The position numbers were made by a program, and so were the translations under genes. The notes below the pieces were generated by a model that was not told where the DNA came from, searched no databases, and saw only the letters and a list, made by a program, of their open reading frames with translations. A stretch of 64,000 nt of DNA from Protonemura montana (taxonomy: Eukaryota > Arthropoda > Insecta > Plecoptera > Nemouridae). The number at the start of each line of letters is the position of its first letter. The stretch's first letter is position 1. Shown here one piece after another: positions 62,545-64,000 of the stretch. The stretch spans positions 10,668,418 through 10,732,417 of the forward strand of contig OX387605.1 of assembly GCA_947568835.1 (NCBI GenBank), written 5' to 3'.

Positions 62545-64000
62545 TTAGTTGGATACCTTCTCTTCGGGTTGGTTACCACTTGCTACTTCATCCTTTACTC
62601 TTTCTACTTCCTCCTCACTGTCTGTGTCATTGTCGGCTCCTGGATGATGGGAGACAAAGTGCTGTGGTTCTGATGCTTTGTGAGATCCGGGCTTCTGCCA
62701 TACCTTTTGAGCGCTCTAAAAAACAAATATAAGCATATATTAAAAACAACTATTTGGAGCCATTTAGATTTTAAAAGTTCTGGTCAAAAATTTAAATTAT
62801 GAAATATAATAACTCATCAAAAATGTATAGGTCACTTATAATTCGAGCTTAGAAGAGATTTATGATACAAATATAAAGTAACACAAATACGCACATAAAC
62901 CTTGGACTTCATGGCTTGCACTTTCTGTATGTAGAAATCATATACAAATGCAGCCATTTGTGGCATATCGGCCACCTCCTGTGGGTCTTCGAAAGGTGGC
63001 GCACTGCAAGAGCGCCTTGACGGATAGACTTCGCCTGGTGTTATATGCAGGCGCAGCGGCCTCTGCATCAGCTGACTAAAAGCCGGTGTCAGCTCGTAGC
63101 AGTTCTTGAACAGAGAGACGCGCGCAAAGACGTACAGGCCAAGCCGTGCTCGGGACATGGCCACAATGAGGCGGCGTACATCTCGCAAGTGACCCACAGC
63201 TTTCGTGCGCACTAGGGAGAGCAGGATATAGTCGTTTTGCTGGCCCTGGTACTTGTCAACTGTGGTCACTTTGTGCGGCCGCCCGATCAGTGGGTTCGAG
63301 GCGCAACGGATGTTGATCACGTCGCGGATCAAATGCTTTTGGCCATTGTAGGTCGTCAGAATTGAGATCTTTTCAGCTGCATAACCGAGGAGGCGCATGT
63401 ACATGAAGACAGCCACACAGTATTCAGCCTCGGCCAGGTTCTGAAAATAGGGGTGAGATGAACTATCAAGACTTCTGGTTTAGCTGCAACAATTTTTCTT
63501 AAAAGGTAGATGACATAACGATAAAATGAAAAAATATTTTTTAAGTAACTGAATTTGACAGACAAGTTATTTTAACACTTACTTCTGTTGCTATAAGAAA
63601 TAGGAATTCAGCTCAACATCGAGTTGCAAGCGCTATAACAAATCAAGACTTGAGTATCAGGAAAATTAAGCAAGATGTACCTGATAGAAGTATGGGCTGG
63701 GCTCTGACTCGCCCACATTGTTGAAGTCCTCAACGTTGACCAGCTGGAAATCGAACTCGAAGCCAGCATTGGCCACGCGATACTCGGGCCAGGTTTCGAC
63801 GTGCGCCAAATTGCCAAGCTTCTTGTAGCGCCAGTTGTACAGGTTGCAGATGCCAGGCCGAGCACGCCCCTGTCCGTCCAGGTCAACGGTGGGCACGCCC
63901 AGACGCACGATGCGCGTGAACAACGACTGTTCCATGTTGGAGAACTTTTGGAATGCCATGTTTTTGATAACAGGAGGCAGCTGGTGGTGGTCACCAATCA
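62545..64000 (-). CDS. AQR: Aquarius / intron-binding protein IBP160, C-terminal part (truncated by window edge)
   Basis: Aquarius is an SF1 RNA helicase of the spliceosome that contacts the intron upstream of the branch point. Three exons are visible: the edge to 63681, 63440-62901 and 62715-62545, all joined in phase 0. They begin inside the helicase with [20 protein letters not shown] and continue [45 protein letters not shown], then [58 protein letters not shown] and [17 protein letters not shown] (helicase motifs V and VI). The last exon encodes an acidic tail ([14 protein letters not shown]). The last intron's donor is GTTTAT, a weak consensus. The N-terminal part is outside the window. 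Confidence 0.96.

Overview
The window is animal nuclear DNA, AT-rich, with intron-split genes (GT-AG introns, a few GC-AG) and many interspersed repeats. Gene content (aladin, signal peptide peptidase, TATDN1, a class C GPCR, selenoprotein T, EB1, NUDT14, Beclin 1, Aquarius) is metazoan. A cysteine (TGT) in place of selenocysteine in the SELT redox motif fits an insect or other hexapod, but that placement is inference. I could not name a species.

Layout. 14-3209 (-): AAAS/aladin, complete in 10 exons. 3210-4312: shared upstream region with a palindromic CACGTG box. 4313-10863 (+): HM13/SPP, 7 exons; its large fourth intron holds an antisense two-exon gene (6794-7485) and a hAT-like MITE with a paralogous empty site. 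11813-14370 (+): TATDN1, 6 exons. 17770-35619 (+): a 27-exon gene whose exons join in one frame into about 2,352 residues: signal peptide, four tandem Venus flytrap (ANF-receptor) modules, a very short Cys segment and a class C 7TM core. This is the most unusual gene here. Its introns hold LINE 3' ends and tRNA-derived SINEs. 36698-38082 (-): SELT (Cys form). 38886-43946 (+): EB1/MAPRE, with two same-phase alternative versions of one exon, probably mutually exclusive.

44.4-57.0 kb is repeat territory: a 5S-rRNA-derived SINE, a 52-A run, a cluster of five tRNA-like units in one orientation, a diverged tandem repeat, and a giant inverted repeat (arms about 2.83 kb, 48103-50940 and 54066-56887). 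Its 3.1 kb spacer contains a non-LTR retrotransposon with an open 780-codon reverse transcriptase frame. The arms carry further 5S-derived SINE copies.

57428-59018 (+): NUDT14, 3 exons, convergent with BECN1 (59133-61390, -, 4 exons), whose stop codon is 114 bp from that of NUDT14. 62545-64000 (-): the C-terminal part of AQR, running off the window edge.

The housekeeping genes do not form one pathway. AAAS/HM13 and SELT/EB1 are head-to-head pairs that may share promoters. SPP and SELT are ER membrane proteins; EB1, Beclin 1 and AQR act in microtubule, autophagy and splicing processes. Exon coordinates were derived by hand from splice consensus, reading-frame continuity and recalled family sequence. 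The least certain boundary is the start of exon 20 of the GPCR.
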